From Phytophthora colocasiae (taxonomy: Eukaryota > Oomycota > Peronosporomycetes > Peronosporales > Peronosporaceae): a stretch of 64,000 bases of DNA. The notes below the pieces were generated by a model, which saw nothing but the letters and a program-made list of their open reading frames with translations, did not search any database and had not been told where the DNA came from. The stretch's first letter is position 1. The number at the start of each line of letters is the position of its first letter. The stretch lies in NCBI GenBank assembly GCA_018806915.1, contig JAGKQI010000061.1:124001-188000 (forward strand), in the 5' to 3' direction. A program made the translations under genes and the position numbers. Positions 10,020 to 22,154 of this stretch are shown here, piece by piece.

Positions 10020-12898
10020 TCACATTATAACATACACGTCACTGTTTTCTCCACATGCCAATAACTTCCCGCGGATCTCCAGAAGCTCATGCTGTACAGA
10101 AACGCTGTCGTCCTGGCGCTAAGACAAGTAAACCCACTCATTAGTCCATTTGGAAGATCCAAAGAACGTCGTAGAGGTCACGTACAGGGCTCAGAAGGCG
10201 CCGGTAGACTGGCAACACACGACGGAAGTCGCTCCGAGACTCACAGCAGATGTGGGAGCGCAGGTGCTTCAGCAGACCCACCACACCGGCGTCGGGAGCA
10301 GCCTGCCGCCTTACTTCCTGAGCCATTTGCGAAAATGGTAACATATGTGTACCACATAATTGACAAATGGTACAGTACAACACTTCAACTTGATACACTC
10401 TTCAACTTGTACTTGTATTGCTTTAGTATGCTCACTTGCCCTACGTACATTCATTACGTGCACTTCTACCTACTCCGAGACAGCTTCTGAGATGGCACGC
10501 GCCCACTGCTGCGCGAGGTTGTTGGAGTCCGTGACTCGGATCGTATCTGACCGCTGGACAAGCACAAAACTGTCAGAAAACCTGCAGAACTTCGAAATGA
10601 ATAGCAAGGCAACGTACTGAAACAACGTCAAACGTGTGGGGATCAATCTCATTCACTGTGGTGTCTGGAGTCAGGAAAACTTCTAGTTTGAATCGATTGG
10701 ACCATGAGCTGATCACGACCAATCGTGGGGCATCAGTAAGGTAAAGCTACAGACAGTTGACACAAAGCGAGTTAGCATGGCAAAGCGAAGAAACTGCACA
10801 GTAAAACACACAATCCAACCTCTCGGGTGCGGTTGAACATCTTCGAGTGAACCTTCACCGTGGATTCGAACCGGATCTGCTCATCATAGCCAATGCAAGC
10901 AGGTCGGTTCCTCTGAAGGGAGCTGCTACTCCGCGAACGCTTGCTACTAAGTATATCAAAAGCATTAGGGTTAGACATTGTATGGACCTCTAAACTCAGA
11001 TGAACTGCATGCACAATACCTGAATTCATCAGACGTGCTTTCTGAAAAGTCATCCGAAAAGTACTCGGCAACAGTCCAATTCTCCGAAGCTCCATCCTGT
11101 TTCCACCAAACGCACGTTAGTTGCGTTCACTCCAAAGCACTAGTCGCTACATTGCGTACCAACTTTGGCTCCGGCAAGGCCAGATCGGGAGGGTTGTACG
11201 GCGGAGTCTGATCACCGATATCATCCCATTCGACACCTTCGAAAAACGGGTGATTCTGTGCGATGAAAAGATCATTAGATATTGATTCGGCTATTTCCCA
11301 CTCAAAAACCTGTAGACAAACCTTCAGCTCAGTGTAACCATCTTCGTTCTGCTGGGCACCTATGCGTTCCTCAGGGTCCTATGGGCAGAAATGTCAGTCA
11401 ATACGCTGACCTCGCTGACGATGAGGAAAAATTGCGTAATATTTCAAAGTACCTGGACAAGAAGTCTGCGGATCAGGTCCTGAGCGGTTTCAGGAACATT
11501 GCTTGGAAACTCGAACTCATCGCTCGAGTGGTTAATAATCTGTAAAGCACGTGCTGTTAGCGCTACAGCGTTGAATGATGATTGAACTATCGAGCTGCTC
11601 ATCGTACCACTTGGAAAGTCAGGTAATCGTTTTCTCCAACAAACGGAGCACGACCAGTGAACATCTACTCATACAAATACACGATGAGGCTGTAGTTCCT
11701 TGGTCAGTTACTGTTACAATGAGCCACAAACCTGAAAGATTAAACAGCCCATCGCCCATAGATCGGCAGCTCTAGAGGCTGGTTTGTCGTGCAAAACCTC
11801 GGGGGACACGTAAGAGGCGGTGCCACAAAACTGGCACACGTCGCTACTCTCGCCATCTTGATCCTGCGTAGACGAACACAATCAATCAGCATTGATGCAA
11901 ACCCAGCGCAAGTACAATACTCGTAAACAAGTCTCTTACTTTAGCAGTACCGAAATCAGTCACCTTCAAATGCCCTTGCTCACTACAGGATACCACACAA
12001 GTAGCAATTAAATTTTCTATCGGTTAGCTATTACAAACAGTAAGATGCAACATACCTGAGGAGCAGATTGTCTGGCTTGATGTCACGATGAATGACGTGC
12101 TGCAGTGAAAATAAACATCTTTCAGGTACAATTCGACAAGATGTGTGTGCCTTGTCGAACCGCAAAGCAAGCTCCAATACCTGCGAGTGCATATATTCCA
12201 GCGCATTCACCAGCTCTGCGATGTAGAATTGCGTGAGTTCAAACGAGCACGCGGCGTCCGAAACGCCCTGCTCCTGCTGCTTTTGATACTCCTTGCTGCT
12301 CGATACGTAGAAATTGTCAACACTCACTGAAGTCTAAAGCAGAACTTCAGACGCACCTAATGAGACCGAAGAGGTCACCGCCACGACACAGTTCCATGAC
12401 CAAGTACAAGCTGTGGTGATCCTGAATCCACAACCAGACGCAAAACATGAGACGAGGAGGCCAGATGGGGTTCCTTTTAGCTGTGATATGCACGCCGGAC
12501 ACCTAGTGCAGGTAGATACTACCCGTGCATCACGGATCTCTGTTAACCTCCTTACCCGGAAACTGCAGAAGAACTTTACAATGTTCGGGTGCGAGAGGCG
12601 TGACATGACCTTGCGCTCTGTGAGCACGAATGCCGTCTTGTTCTCTTTGCGGATGAAGCTCTGATCCATCACTTTCACAGCAAAGTCCATGCGGTTCTTC
12701 TTCATCTGCGCATGGAACACCTACAGGCAGTAGCAATAGCAATCGCGCATCCAGTTCTCAGTATTTTTGCGCAGTAAAGCTTTGCTTCCGAAGCTTCCAG
12801 TCCACCTTAGCGTACGAGCCTTGGCCCAACACATTGCCGAAGAAGAAGTCGCTGGCTTCCGGTGCTGCATCCAACTGGAGCGCATGCGCTGGCGTCAT
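10020..12898 (-). CDS. PDPK1: 3-phosphoinositide-dependent protein kinase 1 (PDK1)
   Basis: The master kinase that phosphorylates the activation loop of AGC kinases after recruitment to phosphoinositides. The start at 12898 ([16 protein letters not shown]) precedes the glycine loop GQGSYAKV. Later exons give FAVKVMDQ (catalytic Lys), [52 protein letters not shown] and [11 protein letters not shown]. The C-lobe ends [13 protein letters not shown] and is followed by a linker and a PH domain ([19 protein letters not shown], then [14 protein letters not shown]). The residue matching the activation-loop serine (Ser241 in human) is Gln, codon at 11831-11833. The frame can stop at 10470, or continue through two more GT-AG introns into an extra tail ending [10 protein letters not shown] at 10020; I favour the longer form with modest confidence. 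The kinase identity itself is secure. Confidence 0.92.
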
Positions 12899-13150
12899 GG
12901 CCGTCTCCCCCAGTGCGGTACAATAGTAGCTCCTGGCTTCGAGCTGGTCGTCAAGTCGCTCAACACAAAACTTATTTGGATGATCTTATGTTCATTGGTA
13001 GAAATTTAATAGCATTTTTCCACCAATCAGCAGCAGTTTCCCCCCTGCAGAGTAGCTCCCCAGCCAAAAGCCAAACGCGCACCCGCCCCCCACGAGAAGC
13101 ATCGGCGGAAGGTTCCCCCTCGCCCTCCCTCGCCCTCCAGGACCTGCACG
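12899..13150. promoter_or_regulatory. Divergent PDK1/NOT1 promoter with opposed CCAAT boxes
   Basis: The gap between the PDK1 (minus) and NOT1 (plus) start codons. It contains ATTGGT at 12994-12999 and CACCAATCAG at 13021-13030, about 29 bp apart and in opposite orientation, each next to a T-rich stretch. A C-rich stretch near 13080-13140 precedes the NOT1 start. Confidence 0.5.
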
Positions 13151-16100
13151 ATGGTGTCGTTCGCTTCGCCGCTGTTTTGGCAGATTAACTACCTGGTGAC
13201 GAACCTCAGCAAGAAGAACTTTAAGTCTAATGTGGCAGAACTCAATCAGGTTCGAATGCCGATCTTTTCGTCGCCTTTTGACGTGTTTTCTCCCCCTTTC
13301 TAACATCTTCTGACGCTGGTACAGCTTGTAGAACTGTATGGAGAAGACGCACGCATCTTCCTACTCAATTGCCTCGTCAAGGACATTGATTTCCGTGACG
13401 CCAGAGGCCAGAAGGACGCGCTGAAGATTCAACTGCTCACGCACGAGGTCGCACAGGCCTCGTCACGCCCCAACTTTACCACTTTCATCTGCGAGGTAAG
13501 TGTCTTTTTCTTTTCTCCTCTCCTCTTCTTCTTTTCTGGTCATTTTTATCTAAAAACTGGTGTCCTTTTGACCTGTCTGTATCCAGGCGATCGAAGGAAG
13601 CTCGCCTGACTCCGCAGCCATCAGTGGACGCCATGTGACCGAGGAGTTCTTGCATCTCTTCTGTAAAACCTTAAAGCTCAGTCTTCCGCAGCAGGTGACC
13701 GTGGGTCTAGCCTTTGCCCAGGGTGAGAACGCTGATAGCTCCGCCCAGGCCATCCAGTTCTTGCGGACCAAGATCCCTGAGATCTCATCCTGCGGCGCCA
13801 AGCTTCCTTCGGATGTGCTTCACTCTCTTGTCTTTGTTCTCCGTATGAAGAAGGAGTTCCACGCCGATGTGGCTGAGACGGACTCCTTCCTCGCCAGCAT
13901 TTCGTCCGCGCACCCGAATGACATGGGTTCGCTCGAGATGGCCCCCCTGACTATGGGTGACCCTGAACACGTAGACTGTGAGCCAGTAACCGACTCGGGG
14001 TTGCTCAGCAAGCTCATTTCGGACGTGTCTTCGAGTTGTCTGTTCTACGAACTCATGGAGGACGTCGGATACTCGTGCACGGCATCCCCTCAGGCTTTCC
14101 GAACGCTCCTAGCCGAGGCTGGACTTGCAAAGGCGCCTACGATCCCGCCAATCCAGGTTGCGGGTATGCTCGCGATGATCTCGCGTACGTACGTCGGCCT
14201 GGATGCGGATAATGGAGCTACGCTGATGGCCAACTTAACGATTGACTTTGAGGCGTCAGCGTCGGTCGAGGCCGCCTCCGCGCCAGTTCGTGAAAATTGG
14301 GACCTTGAGGTTATCGCGGATGTGCTGCAAAAAGATTACGGATCGATCAAGTGGACCAAGGTTGCGGAGAAGCTGGATCGTGCCGAGCTGAACATCCAGA
14401 ACGTGGCCCAGCTTCGCGTACTTATTACAGCGTTCCAGCGTTTCTCGCAAACAAAGTTCCGCGTGACGACGTTGCTGCGCCCGTGGAAGAACAGTCGCGC
14501 GCATATTAGCATTCTCAAGGCCGCTGTGGAGGCACCGCCTGAGGTGCTGTCATTTTCTGAGTCGCCGCACAAGCTCGCGCCGTTCGAAGGTGCTGACGCA
14601 TCGGCCGTCCCTAAGAATGGTGTGTGGTTTTCACTTGATATCGTGGAGACGCTGCTGCAGGTGTCGGAGCAAGACTGTTATGGCGACGTCCGGAAGCTCC
14701 TGGATGGAGCAATGAAGACATGCCCGGATGTGTTGATCGCGAATTTGGCCCAGGCTTCGCCTCGATGGAATGCGCTACGCGATGACATGTTCTCGGAGCT
14801 CTTCAGTACGTACATCATGGGTCGGCCCAATGCTCCGCTCATTATGCGTCACTTATGGTCTGTGGCGCCCAAACTGGTTCTGTACGCGAGCGTCAAGTGT
14901 TTCTACGCCGCGACAGCCCCGCACATCGTGTCGCGACTGTTCGCGCTCTTCCGCAACACGGGCGACGCCTTCGCATCTGCCATTCACTCGAACTACTTCT
15001 CGTTCGCGCTGGCATTGGCCACTATGGGAGCCAACCACGACGTGCTAAACTTAGAAACGTGGCTGGTGGAGCGTCTAGCGTCGCAACGGACGGCGTTTGC
15101 AACGTCTTGCCTCGCCTTCGTGCACCGCAACTATGCTCGCGCGGTCCCTAAGAGCAACATTACGCCACAGTCAAGCCATGTGCTTTCTATCGAGTCGTTG
15201 GCGACTATTCTTAAGTGCATTATGGCCATTCAAGGGGCGCTTCCCGTTACTATCGCACAAGAGCTCAAGCGCATTATCACTCTCTGTATGGAGACCCATC
15301 CCGTTATCTCAGCGTCTACTCGCCCCGCTGGAGAAGCCAGTACCCCACACGTACCTGTTACTGTGGGGGCAGCTACTGGCATCGGTGCTGGAGTTACAGC
15401 ATCTGCAAGTGTTGGTGCTGGAGGCGAGGGAGTAACGAGTGGTGATGGCCCCGCTTATACAGCAGAAATGATCGAGGAGCAGGCAAATGCGTATTTCCAG
15501 CAAATCTACACCTCGGAGCAAAATATCAACGATGTCGTGGCAATGCTGAAACGTTTCCAAGGTTCTCGAGACGAGCGCGAGCGTCAGATCTTCTATTGTA
15601 TGATCCACAACCTGTTCGATGAGTACCGATTCTTCCCGCGGTATCCGGAGATGGAGCTGCGTATAACGGGTGTTCTCTTCGGCAAGCTTATCGAACACCA
15701 GGTGCTTCCTCCCAACTTCCTCCAAACTGCGCTGCGTTCTGTACTGGAGAGTCTCCGAGAGCCGGTGAACTCCAAGTTCTTCTTCTTCGGTGCTTGCGCG
15801 TTGCAACAGTTTGTTCCACGGTTGCGTGAGCTGCCAGCGTATTGCACGAATCTATCGCAAATCCCCCACCTGCAGCATGCACTACCGGAAATCATGCGCC
15901 AAGTGAACCAGGTTACTCGTTCAATCGCGGTACCAGGGCCCTCATTGGATGCTAATGCTGGTAGTGGTTCGCTGCCTTCATTGGGTGGTGCTCTACCGCC
16001 TTTGGGTGAGGTTGGTGATAGTAAAGGTACCAGCAGACTAAGCAGCACTGCTGCGTCCTTTGGTGTTGGATCGCCGCCGTCTGCGAAGGCTCAAGATGAC

Positions 16101-19100
16101 ATCGGTATTCAGATTCCGTCGTCGATTTTGAGTCGGTCAGCTGGTCCATCTTTGGCATCTCCATTGTCCAAGGCACCAGCTGGGTCACCTCCACCTCCTG
16201 CAGCTCCTGCACCGGAGTTGAAGGTGGACCATATTTTCCATGAGACGAGCAGGGTTGGCGAAGAAGAGGCGGTTGAGCAGCCGGACGACAACGTGAAGGA
16301 CCGAATCCACTTCATAGTGAATAACATGTCCATCTCCAATCTAGAAGCGAAGATCCCGGAAGTGCGCAAGATGTTGCTGCCTGCGTATCACGCGTGGCTT
16401 GCAAACTACCTGGTAGTAAAACGCATCTCGACCCAGCCGAACTACCACACGGTTTATTTAATTTTCATCGAGAAGCTCATGCGCCCGGAGCTTGAGCGCG
16501 AAATCCTGAAGCGTACTCTCCAGAATGCGCGCAAGCTGTTGACATCGGGGACAATCACGACTAATTCGCAACAGCGGTCGTTGTTGAAGAATCTAGGTTC
16601 GTGGCTTGGTGTCTTCACCCTCGCGCGCAACAAACCTCTGTTGCAGCGTGACTTGGACTTGAAGGAGCTACTCTATGTGGGGTATGAGACTGGCCACCTC
16701 ATCGCCGTGACACCCTTTGTTGCAAAGATTCTCGAGGGCTGCAAGAAGTCAAAGATCTTCAAACCGCCCAACCCGTGGGTTATGGGTCTCATCCATGCCA
16801 TGAGCGAAATCTACGATGTACCGGACCTCAAACTTAACCTCAAGTTCGAGATTGAAGTCCTGTTCAAGTCATTTAAGCTTAATGTGGAGGACCAGCGCAA
16901 GGCACAGATCTTGCATACGCGTCGCACACCACCTCGAACGACGAACCCTGACTTTAATGTCAAGGTCCCCAAGTCCTCGATGATGCAGCGATCTGCCACA
17001 CCACCACCTGGCTCAGGTGCCAAGTTAGGTCGACCGCTAACACCAGGAAAGATGAAAAAGCCAGGCGATGGATTCGCTCCTGCTGGCAGCCCAACCGGAC
17101 GTGAGGGAGCTCCCTCCTATGGACTCGGAACAAGCAATTCTGGATCTGCGGCTGCAGAGTCGACCGTCATTCCGAATCTGGCTTCATATGTCGCTGTAAA
17201 TCCCGAGCTACCGCTGCGCAACGTGAATTTGCGTCGCTTGGTACCTCTTGCTGTGGACCGTGCTATTCGCGAAGTAATCTCCCCCGTGGTGGAGCGCAGT
17301 GTTACTATTGCGTGCATCACCACCCGCGAAGTGGTTTTGAAAGATTTTGCTACGGAGTGTGATGATACGAAGATGCGCAAGGCAGCTCATTTGATGGTGG
17401 CATCCATGTCGGGATCATTGGCACTAATCACAGCGAAGGAGCCACTTCGGAATGCCATCGGTACGCACCTACGGGCACTGCTTCCCACCAGTGCTGGGGA
17501 CCCCCAGCAACTCGAACACGTGATCCAAGTGTGCTCCAATGAGAACACGGACTTAGGTTGCATGCTTATTGAGAAGGCATCTTCTGAGAAGGCTATGCGC
17601 GATATTGATGAGGCTCTTGCAGGTGCTTATGCATCACGTCGTCGCTACCAGCAGCAGCTAGCGCAAGCTGGCAAGGCGCCTGGAGAAGATGGAGTACACT
17701 TCTTTGAAGGGAGTGTGAGTAGCACGGCAGTTGCAGCATCGGCAGGTTCTCCAGGTGCTCCTAGTGGTCAATGGCCCGCAGCATTGCCTGAAGTTTTCAA
17801 ACCCAAGTCGGATGGGGTTCCTCCCATGCAACTTGTGGTGTACGAGGCCTTCCAGCGTATCCCACGCCCCACTTCCACGCCCCTTTCATCTCGTCCAGTT
17901 GGTAGCGCATACTCAGGTGGTGTTGTTGATAAGGAGGGAGATACTGCTGGTGTAAGTGTGGTGGCAGCTTTGGATCGCTTTGCGGGTTTGCTCGAACGCT
18001 TCGAGCTATTCGTCCAGAAGGTAGCTCGTCAAGCTACAGCTGCCCAGCGCGAGTTGCCATCACTTCTTGCAATTCCACAAGAAAGCGAGGTTTTTGCTGT
18101 CCTTCGTGAAGTTCGCGCACTTGGGGGAAGTGTTCGGCCGGCTCTACGCGATGAAGCCTGCCTCAAAATTGCGAACCGCATCGTTAAGTTTATGTATGAG
18201 TTGGGGAACGGTGGTCGAGGAAACGAGCTGTTTTTGGAGATTCTTGTGAGCTCGTTGGAAGCGCTGACTACCAGCTGTGATAAGCTACGCAAGGAGATTG
18301 TGGGCTGGGTACTGCGCGCACCTGTGGACGATAAACTGAAGTTGCATTGTGAGATCATTGTGGCCCTTATCCGTTACAAGGTTGTGGAAGCTAGTGAGTT
18401 CGACGTGTACCTGGCGCGCAACATGGAGCGCAACAGCGTGGCCATCGAGTTTGCAGTTCACGTTGTTCGGCAGTGTTTGATGATGGATCACGTTGGTGTC
18501 GCTGGTCAGTTGCCGAACACCCTTGAAGCTCTTGCGCGCATTGTGGAGCGCCACGGAGGAGCCTCTGCGAACAAGAATGTGCAGATTCTCGCTGCACTGT
18601 TAGATCAGGCGCGAGTACAAAAGATGCAAAATCGCCCGGCGCCGCCAGCACCACAGAAGAGCATGGGCGCAATTGGCAGTGGTACTGGCAAGGCTGTTGG
18701 AGAACGTCCTTTGGTGCAGGAGCACGCTGCTTTCCGACACACAGTCAGCAATGCGCTGGAGCACTGGATAGCCATCTACAAGGAGCCTACTGGCAACTCC
18801 AAAATGCATGCTCAGTATCTCCAGATGCTTAAGCAGTACGGCTTGCTCGCTGACGACGAAAGCGTGTCGCTGTTTTTCAAGTTTGGCACAGAACTGTGTG
18901 TGGATGCATGCCTCAAGAGTTCTTTTGCCGCAAGCGATCCTGCTGCCCTTAAGGCTGGCGCGAAGGTTCCGCTCAACTACGCGGTGCTGGACGCTCTCAC
19001 GCACCTGATGGCGCTGCTGGTGAAATACCTTGATCCTGCGTCTGCCGCCAAGCTGCAGGTGCTTAATCATGCTGTCGGCGCAATTGCCAACGTTTTGGTT

Positions 19101-20426
19101 GCGGCCCACGACTTGTCACGCAAGAAGAAGGCCCCCTTCGATCAGCGCGTGTTCTTCCGCATGTTTGTGAATCTGATGAAAGAATTGACGGCGCAAGAGC
19201 CGGCTTTGGATGCCATTCACCTCCAGGTCCTCAACACGTTTGCCAGCGCGTACAACACGCTGCAGCCCCTCGGCTTACCTGGCTTCGTGTTTGCTTGGAC
19301 GGAGCTCATCTCGCATCGATGCTTCATGCCACTATTGCTGCGTGCAAAGCAGCAGCGTGGCTGGCAGATTCTGCACCGTCTCCTCATGAATCTGCTGGTG
19401 TTTATGGAGCCGTTCTTGCGCCACGCGAACTCGACCGTGCCGCTACCGGACTCCATCGCTGCGCTGTACAAGGGAGTGGTGCGCATCATCTTGGTGTTGC
19501 TCCACGACTACCCGGACTTCCTGAGCGACTTCTACACAAGTTTCTGCGACGTGTTACCTGCTGCCTGCGTTCAGCTGCGTAATGTGATTCTGTCGGCGTT
19601 TTCGCGCTCGATGCGTCTACCGGACCCGCTCACACTGGGACTACAGGTCGCTCAGCTTCCGGAAGTAAGCGTGGCCCCGCGACTTATGCCTGCATGGGGA
19701 GCTGCACTCTCGCATAACGGTATCAAGGAGTATGTCGACGAGTTCTTGCACGCGACAGCGAACCGCGCCTCGGTCTTCCCCGCGGATCTCATTTCCAAGC
19801 TGATTCGTCCAGCTTCCCAGCTGGAGCGCGACCCGACGTCGTGCAAGTACGCGCTTCCTGCTCTCAATGCTCTTGTGCTTTACTTGGGGAAGGAAGGAAT
19901 TGCTGACATGGCCAGTGGTGGGTCGTCGGCTACGACACCGACACCTGCCGGGGCCGATAGCGCTGCCAGTACGACGAGTAAGTTCGAGCAAACCGCGGCC
20001 ATGGATGTGTTCCGCTACTTGGCGGATGAGCTGGATACGGAGGGCCGCTACTGGTACTTCAGCTCCCTGGCAAACCACCTGCGCTACCCGAACAGCCACA
20101 CACACTACTTCAGCTGTGTCATCCTGTACCTGTTCTCGTACTCAAACAACAAGATGGTTAAGGAGCAGATCACGCGCGTACTGATCGAACGTCTCATCGC
20201 TAACCGCCCTCACCCGTGGGGTCTGCTAGTGACGTTCATCGAGCTGATCCGCAACAAGAGCTACAAGTTCTGGGACCAGGACTACCTCGAGTGCTCGAGC
20301 GAAATCAAGGAGGTGTTCGACGATGTGGCTCGCACGTGTCTGGGGGGAACTGCACCCGGAGCTTCGAGTGCCAGTCCACTGGCCTCACTCGGCGGTAGTG
20401 CCATGTCCCCTAGCGCCTCCTCTTAG
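13151..20426 (+). CDS. CNOT1: CCR4-NOT transcription complex scaffold subunit NOT1
   Basis: The scaffold of the CCR4-NOT deadenylase, controlling mRNA decay in the cytoplasm. Two short 5' exons (start 13151, SYLVTNLSKK-like opening INYLVTNLSKKNF) are joined over introns 13250-13324 and 13496-13586 to one very long exon, giving roughly 2,350 residues, as in animal NOT1. Domains in order: N-terminal HEAT region; tristetraprolin-binding-type region near 15,460-15,900 (NDVVAMLKRFQGSRDERE); Pro/Ser-rich linker; CAF1-binding MIF4G near 16,290-16,930 (VKDRIHFIVNNMSISNLEAK); CNOT9-binding DUF3819 near 17,230-17,490 (LRRLVPLAVDRAIREVI); and the NOT1 C-terminal module ending near 20,340 (RYWYFSSLANHLRYPN, FWDQDYLECSSEIKEVF). 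The long exon is GC-rich with strong coding bias. Head-to-head with PDK1. Confidence 0.97.
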
Positions 20427-21287
20427 ATTTAGCAGCGCGACAGTAATATACTGTACATGCATACAACCCTTCTTCAGTGCAATGTTTGTTGTAACCTATC
20501 GTTGAAGACTACATGAAGACCAGTCAGCAGAATTCTGCCTCAAATGAAGGCACATGCCGATAGTGTTCTCGTTCAACGAGTCATTAATTGCGCATCTGAG
20601 TCTCGTCACTATATTACTAGGGTCTTCTATAACCATCTCGAGATGGAGCTCCTTAGGAGTCTTTACAGCTAGAGCTAATTTTAGATACTCTTGGGCCTTT
20701 AACATCAGTAGTCTGACAGGCATACTCCTCTCCATGTTGTTCTCGGCAGCTTTCACGTCTCGGCTGCGAGTATTCCTCTTCTTGGTCTTCATCCGAGGTA
20801 GACTCGGGGGTAGCGTCTGATGCTACCCACATCCACTACGCGTCTGCCGCGTCGTACAATTGGCAGCAGAAGCACGAAGTTGTAGTGGACTGACAACAAG
20901 CTGACCAACTGGCCAGCGTCTGATGCATGTCGTGGGCGACGTCGTGTCGTGTCGTTCGACGCCAGGCAAGGAAGGGGTTACAATCGTCAAGAAGGACACG
21001 ATTTTCTTCTTGAAAGTAGGTTCTGCAAGTTTACTGTCGCGGAGCTCTAGTGCTTGTGGAGCAGGATCAGCGGCTATATGTCGACGCGGTGAAACGTTAG
21101 GAGGGGCAACAAGCACCAGGATTCGGGTATGGACATTCTCTTCATACTCAACCTAACGAGTTGCAAGCAGATCGGGAGGCGGACGTTGGGACCTCTTAGC
21201 GAATATTTTTCGCATCAAGGCATCCATTTTCGATTTCTAAAATTAAAATAATTTTTAAAACTATAATAATCTCTCGCCTCGACAATA
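20427..21287. other. Gene-poor stretch with a decayed minus-strand ORF
   Basis: There is no confident gene here. On the minus strand a 98-codon frame (20496-20792) reads as a charged helical protein (SRDVKAAENNMERSMPVRLL), preceded by an open region near 20823-21116 and a possible start with an in-frame stop near 21,180 (MRKIFAKRSQRPPPDLLATR, then stop). This looks like a broken old gene or mobile-element fragment, but no family is recognised. The last 60 bases before the next gene are very AT-rich. Confidence 0.3.
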
Positions 21288-21344
21288 ATGGCAAGAACAC
21301 GCGGCTCCAGGACGATAATGGCAAGAACACGCGGCTCCAGGACG
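21288..21344 (+). repeat. 30-bp tandem duplication at the start codon
   Basis: The first 30 bases of the reading frame, including the ATG, are repeated immediately (21288-21317 and 21318-21344). The copies are identical up to the last three bases of the second unit. The event duplicated the start codon and nine following residues. Confidence 0.9.
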
Positions 21345-22085
21345 ACCCCGTCGCACAATACTCCGTTCCAGCCTGGACATCCGCTCAAGTTTGGCGTCGA
21401 GGCTGCGATGCTGGATACCAACGGCGTTGTTATTGCGGCCGGCTGCAAATTCTGCCGATGCTTTGGCCGAGAGACTGCCCCCGAGGGGCAACGGAAGCGT
21501 ACAAAAAACACGAAATTTTTCCGAGTCCCCTTCCGCCCTCAGAACTACAAGGCTCACCTCACGAGCGCTCATCCAGAGAAGTGGGCACAGTATGACGCTC
21601 TTCCTGAGGCGCGGAAAGTCCTTTACTTCCCGGATGGCGACGTATTTACAGCAGTAGTTGTACCTGCTACCAGTGTGAAAGGGGAGGTATCCGAAGAGAA
21701 TACCATGGCCGTTCAACCTGTCGAGGTACCGAGAACTGCACCTGAACGCAATGTCGCACAGATCCCCATGCACCCGGAGGTTGTTACTACTGGAAATGCA
21801 AATGAGATTGCTCTTCCGGAGACGCACGTGGACGGGAGGCAGAACAATCATGCAGAGGGGAAGAGGAAGATGAAGATATTTACCGCCGACGATCACGCAC
21901 CAGATGAGACGGAGACGAAGCGAAGGAAGCTGAAAGAGTCATCGGATTATGTACAGAGTTTGTTTCGTACGGTGGGGGAAATGCGGGCTGCTGGCTGCAA
22001 TGAGTTGTTGGTGACTAAAATGCTGGAAGAAGCTGAGCGACAAGCCTTTAACTTAGTACGCGAGTCCAAACTGCAGTTACCTTGA
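21288..22085 (+). CDS. Orphan BED-like zinc-finger protein
   Basis: An intronless 265-residue protein with no firm family. After a duplicated N-terminus (MARTRGSRT twice) comes CKFCRCFGRE, then about 35 residues later FRPQNYKAHLTSAHPEKW. The CxxC and HxxxxH spacing resembles a BED-type DNA-binding zinc finger, common in transposases and domesticated derivatives. The C-terminal third is basic and then helical (MLEEAERQAFNLV). No transposase catalytic triad is present, so it may be a domesticated or orphaned element gene. Either duplicated Met could be the start (21288 or 21318). The stop lies 33 bp from the left end of the transposon. The reading frame is intact. Confidence 0.5.
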   Translation: MARTRGSRTIMARTRGSRTTPSHNTPFQPGHPLKFGVEAAMLDTNGVVIAAGCKFCRCFGRETAPEGQRKRTKNTKFFRVPFRPQNYKAHLTSAHPEKWAQYDALPEARKVLYFPDGDVFTAVVVPATSVKGEVSEENTMAVQPVEVPRTAPERNVAQIPMHPEVVTTGNANEIALPETHVDGRQNNHAEGKRKMKIFTADDHAPDETETKRRKLKESSDYVQSLFRTVGEMRAAGCNELLVTKMLEEAERQAFNLVRESKLQLP

Positions 22086-22118
22086 AGAATCGTCAATGCG
22101 GCCTGGAAGTAACGAATA

Positions 22119-22154
22119 TGAGACTACGGCAAACAAAATGATACTAATGCACCT
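22119..22154 (+). repeat. Left terminal inverted repeat
   Basis: This 36-bp end begins TGAGACTACGGC directly after TA at 22117-22118. It matches the reverse complement of 25165-25200 at 31 of 36 positions, including the identical inner block AAATGATACTAATG. Confidence 0.92.

Noticed and set aside
13248..13260. tRNA B-box-like sequence (GGTTCGAATGCC) in the first NOT1 intron
   Set aside because: It deviates from the consensus, and no A box or cloverleaf can be drawn around it. No convincing tRNA or rRNA gene was found in the window.
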